From contig NZ_JALZ01000015.1 of NCBI RefSeq assembly GCF_000521785.1, positions 24,737 to 88,736 of the forward strand: a stretch of 64,000 nt of DNA, in the 5' to 3' direction. The DNA is from Roseivivax halodurans JCM 10272 (lineage in GTDB: Bacteria > Pseudomonadota > Alphaproteobacteria > Rhodobacterales > Rhodobacteraceae). Under the pieces are notes generated by a model. It was given only the letters and a program-made list of their open reading frames with translations, was not told the origin of the DNA and did no database searches. The position numbers and the translations under genes were made by a program. Positions 62,958 through 64,000 of this stretch are shown here, one piece after another (position 1 is the stretch's first letter; the number at the start of each line of letters is the position of its first letter).

Positions 62958-63965
62958 ATGAGCCTTGACCAACCCAGCCAGAAACCGCACGACCGCCTTG
63001 CCGCCGCCCTCGCCGAGGACCTCGACGCAACGAACGAGCTCATCCGCGCGCGCATGGCCTCGGAGAACGCGCCCCGCATCCCGGAGGTGACCGCACATCT
63101 GGTCGAGGCCGGCGGCAAGCGTCTTCGCCCCCTGCTCACGCTCGCGAGCGCCCGGATGATGGGCTACGAGGAATCGCACCACGTGCACCTCGCGGCGACG
63201 GTGGAGTTCATCCACACGGCGACGCTCCTGCATGACGACGTGGTCGACGAGAGCCGCCAGCGCCGCGGAAAGCCGACGGCGAACCTCCTCTGGGACAACA
63301 AGTCGAGCGTACTGGTGGGCGACTACCTCTTCGCGCGCGCGTTCCAGCTGATGGTCGAATGCGGTTCGCTCCGGATCCTCGACATCCTGTCGAACGCCTC
63401 CGCCACGATCGCCGAGGGCGAGGTGCTGCAGCTTTCGGCTGCCTCCAACCTCGCCACCGACGAGGCCGTCTACCTGCGCGTCGTCCGCGGCAAGACCGCG
63501 GCGCTCTTCTCGGCCGCGACCGAGGTGGGCGGCGTCATCGCGGGGGCTCCCGAGGTCGAGATCGACGCGCTGCGCACCTATGGCGACGCGCTCGGGATCG
63601 CTTTCCAAATCGTCGACGATCTGCTCGACTACGAGGGCGACACCAAGGCGACCGGCAAGAACGTCGGCGACGATTTCCGCGAGCGCAAGCTGACGCTGCC
63701 GGTGATCAAGGCGATCGCCGCCGCGGATGCCGATGAGCGCGCGTTCTGGAGCCGCACGATCGAGAAGGGCCGGCAAGAGGAGGGCGACCTGGACCACGCT
63801 CTGACGCTCCTCGACCGCCACGGCACTCTCGACGCCACCCGGGCCGCGGCCCTCGGATGGATCGCCGAGGCGAAAGAGGCGCTGGCTGCACTCGACAGCG
63901 CCGATCCGGCGTTCCGCGAGATGCTCGCAGACCTTGCCGACTACGTTGTCGAACGGGTGAGCTGA
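62958..63965 (+). CDS. Long-chain polyprenyl diphosphate synthase (ubiquinone side chain)
   Basis: 335 residues from MSLDQPSQ; longer readings cross the divergent promoter. Both aspartate-rich motifs are present: LLHDDVVDES (first, about residue 98) and QIVDDLLDYEGD (second, about 222), with GGKRLRPLL before. The small residues before the first motif fit a long product (octa- to decaprenyl, IspB/DdsA). Rhodobacteraceae normally make ubiquinone-10, so a decaprenyl synthase is likely. Window ends 35 bp later. Confidence 0.92.
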   Translation: MSLDQPSQKPHDRLAAALAEDLDATNELIRARMASENAPRIPEVTAHLVEAGGKRLRPLLTLASARMMGYEESHHVHLAATVEFIHTATLLHDDVVDESRQRRGKPTANLLWDNKSSVLVGDYLFARAFQLMVECGSLRILDILSNASATIAEGEVLQLSAASNLATDEAVYLRVVRGKTAALFSAATEVGGVIAGAPEVEIDALRTYGDALGIAFQIVDDLLDYEGDTKATGKNVGDDFRERKLTLPVIKAIAAADADERAFWSRTIEKGRQEEGDLDHALTLLDRHGTLDATRAAALGWIAEAKEALAALDSADPAFREMLADLADYVVERVS

Positions 63966-64000
63966 GGCGCCGGCCGGGCCGCCCGGCCCCGCCGTTGCCG

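Noticed and set aside
1..64000. CRISPR arrays, insertion sequences, prophage or integrative elements
   Set aside because: No regularly spaced short repeats, transposase, integrase or tRNA-adjacent att-like duplication was found; the only dispersed repeat is the short palindromic element.

Overview
This is a GC-rich chromosomal window from an alphaproteobacterium, most likely a Rhodobacteraceae (Roseobacter-type) marine or halotolerant bacterium. The inference rests on the ectR-ectABC-ask ectoine cluster, the order cmk/rpsA/ihfB/lapA/trpF, the phaA-phaB pair, and many small alphaproteobacterial families (DUF1127, DUF4168, DUF2007, YdcH). No phage, integrase, transposase or CRISPR array is visible. 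Composition looks uniform, so this reads as core chromosome with a few accessory pairs.

Layout. 0-1.4 kb: end of a molybdenum hydroxylase operon (Tat-exported large subunit cut by the window edge, 2Fe-2S subunit) and a TetR regulator. 1.7-8.9 kb: tamA-tamB for outer-membrane biogenesis; TamB carries a clear internal repeat of about 170 residues. 8.9-13.6 kb: ectoine synthesis (ectR divergent from ectA-ectB-ectC-ask_ect) with a recognisable ectA promoter and a 13-bp direct repeat in the divergent region. 13.7-15.8 kb: a GH25 lipoprotein, a secreted PRC-barrel-like protein and a GNAT enzyme. 15.8-18.5 kb: a DNA-repair pair, a radical SAM protein with HhH domain overlapping a DUF4130-UdgX fusion. 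18.7-21.8 kb: a large MscS channel and a DHFR-like protein. 21.8-28.3 kb: a branched-chain-type ABC importer (livF, livG, fused livHM, binding protein) and an ABC exporter. 28.4-34.8 kb: tRNA-Gly, a small periplasmic protein, an HMCES/YedK-type AP-site protein, a methyltransferase, a 5'-nucleotidase, DUF952-pyrD. 34.2-41.5 kb on the minus strand: trmB, aroA-cmk, DUF4168, rpsA, ihfB-lapA-trpF. 41.6-46.4 kb: zinc-binding putative peptidase, aldo/keto reductase, modABC. 46.5-49.4 kb: YcjX/YcjF-type pair and a small membrane protein. 49.9-55.4 kb: ileS, a LacI-family regulator and a PhnM-like protein with eroded metal-site residues. 55.7-64 kb: DUF1127, rpsD, phaA-patatin-phaB, a ring-cleaving-dioxygenase-like/esterase pair, YdcH, DUF2007-methyltransferase, and a long-chain polyprenyl diphosphate synthase.

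Most interesting. (1) A dispersed palindromic repeat occurs four times; three copies are intergenic and one lies in frame inside the DUF4130-UdgX gene, where it encodes part of the protein. (2) The radical SAM plus DUF4130-UdgX pair is a repair module of largely unexplored chemistry, about 12 kb from a second protein family that bonds covalently to damaged DNA. (3) The LacI-linked PhnM homologue appears to have lost several metal-binding histidines, and its 81-bp promoter region is bracketed by a perfect 9-bp inverted repeat. (4) The ectoine control region has two identical 13-mers 210 bp apart, one overlapping the predicted -10 of ectA.
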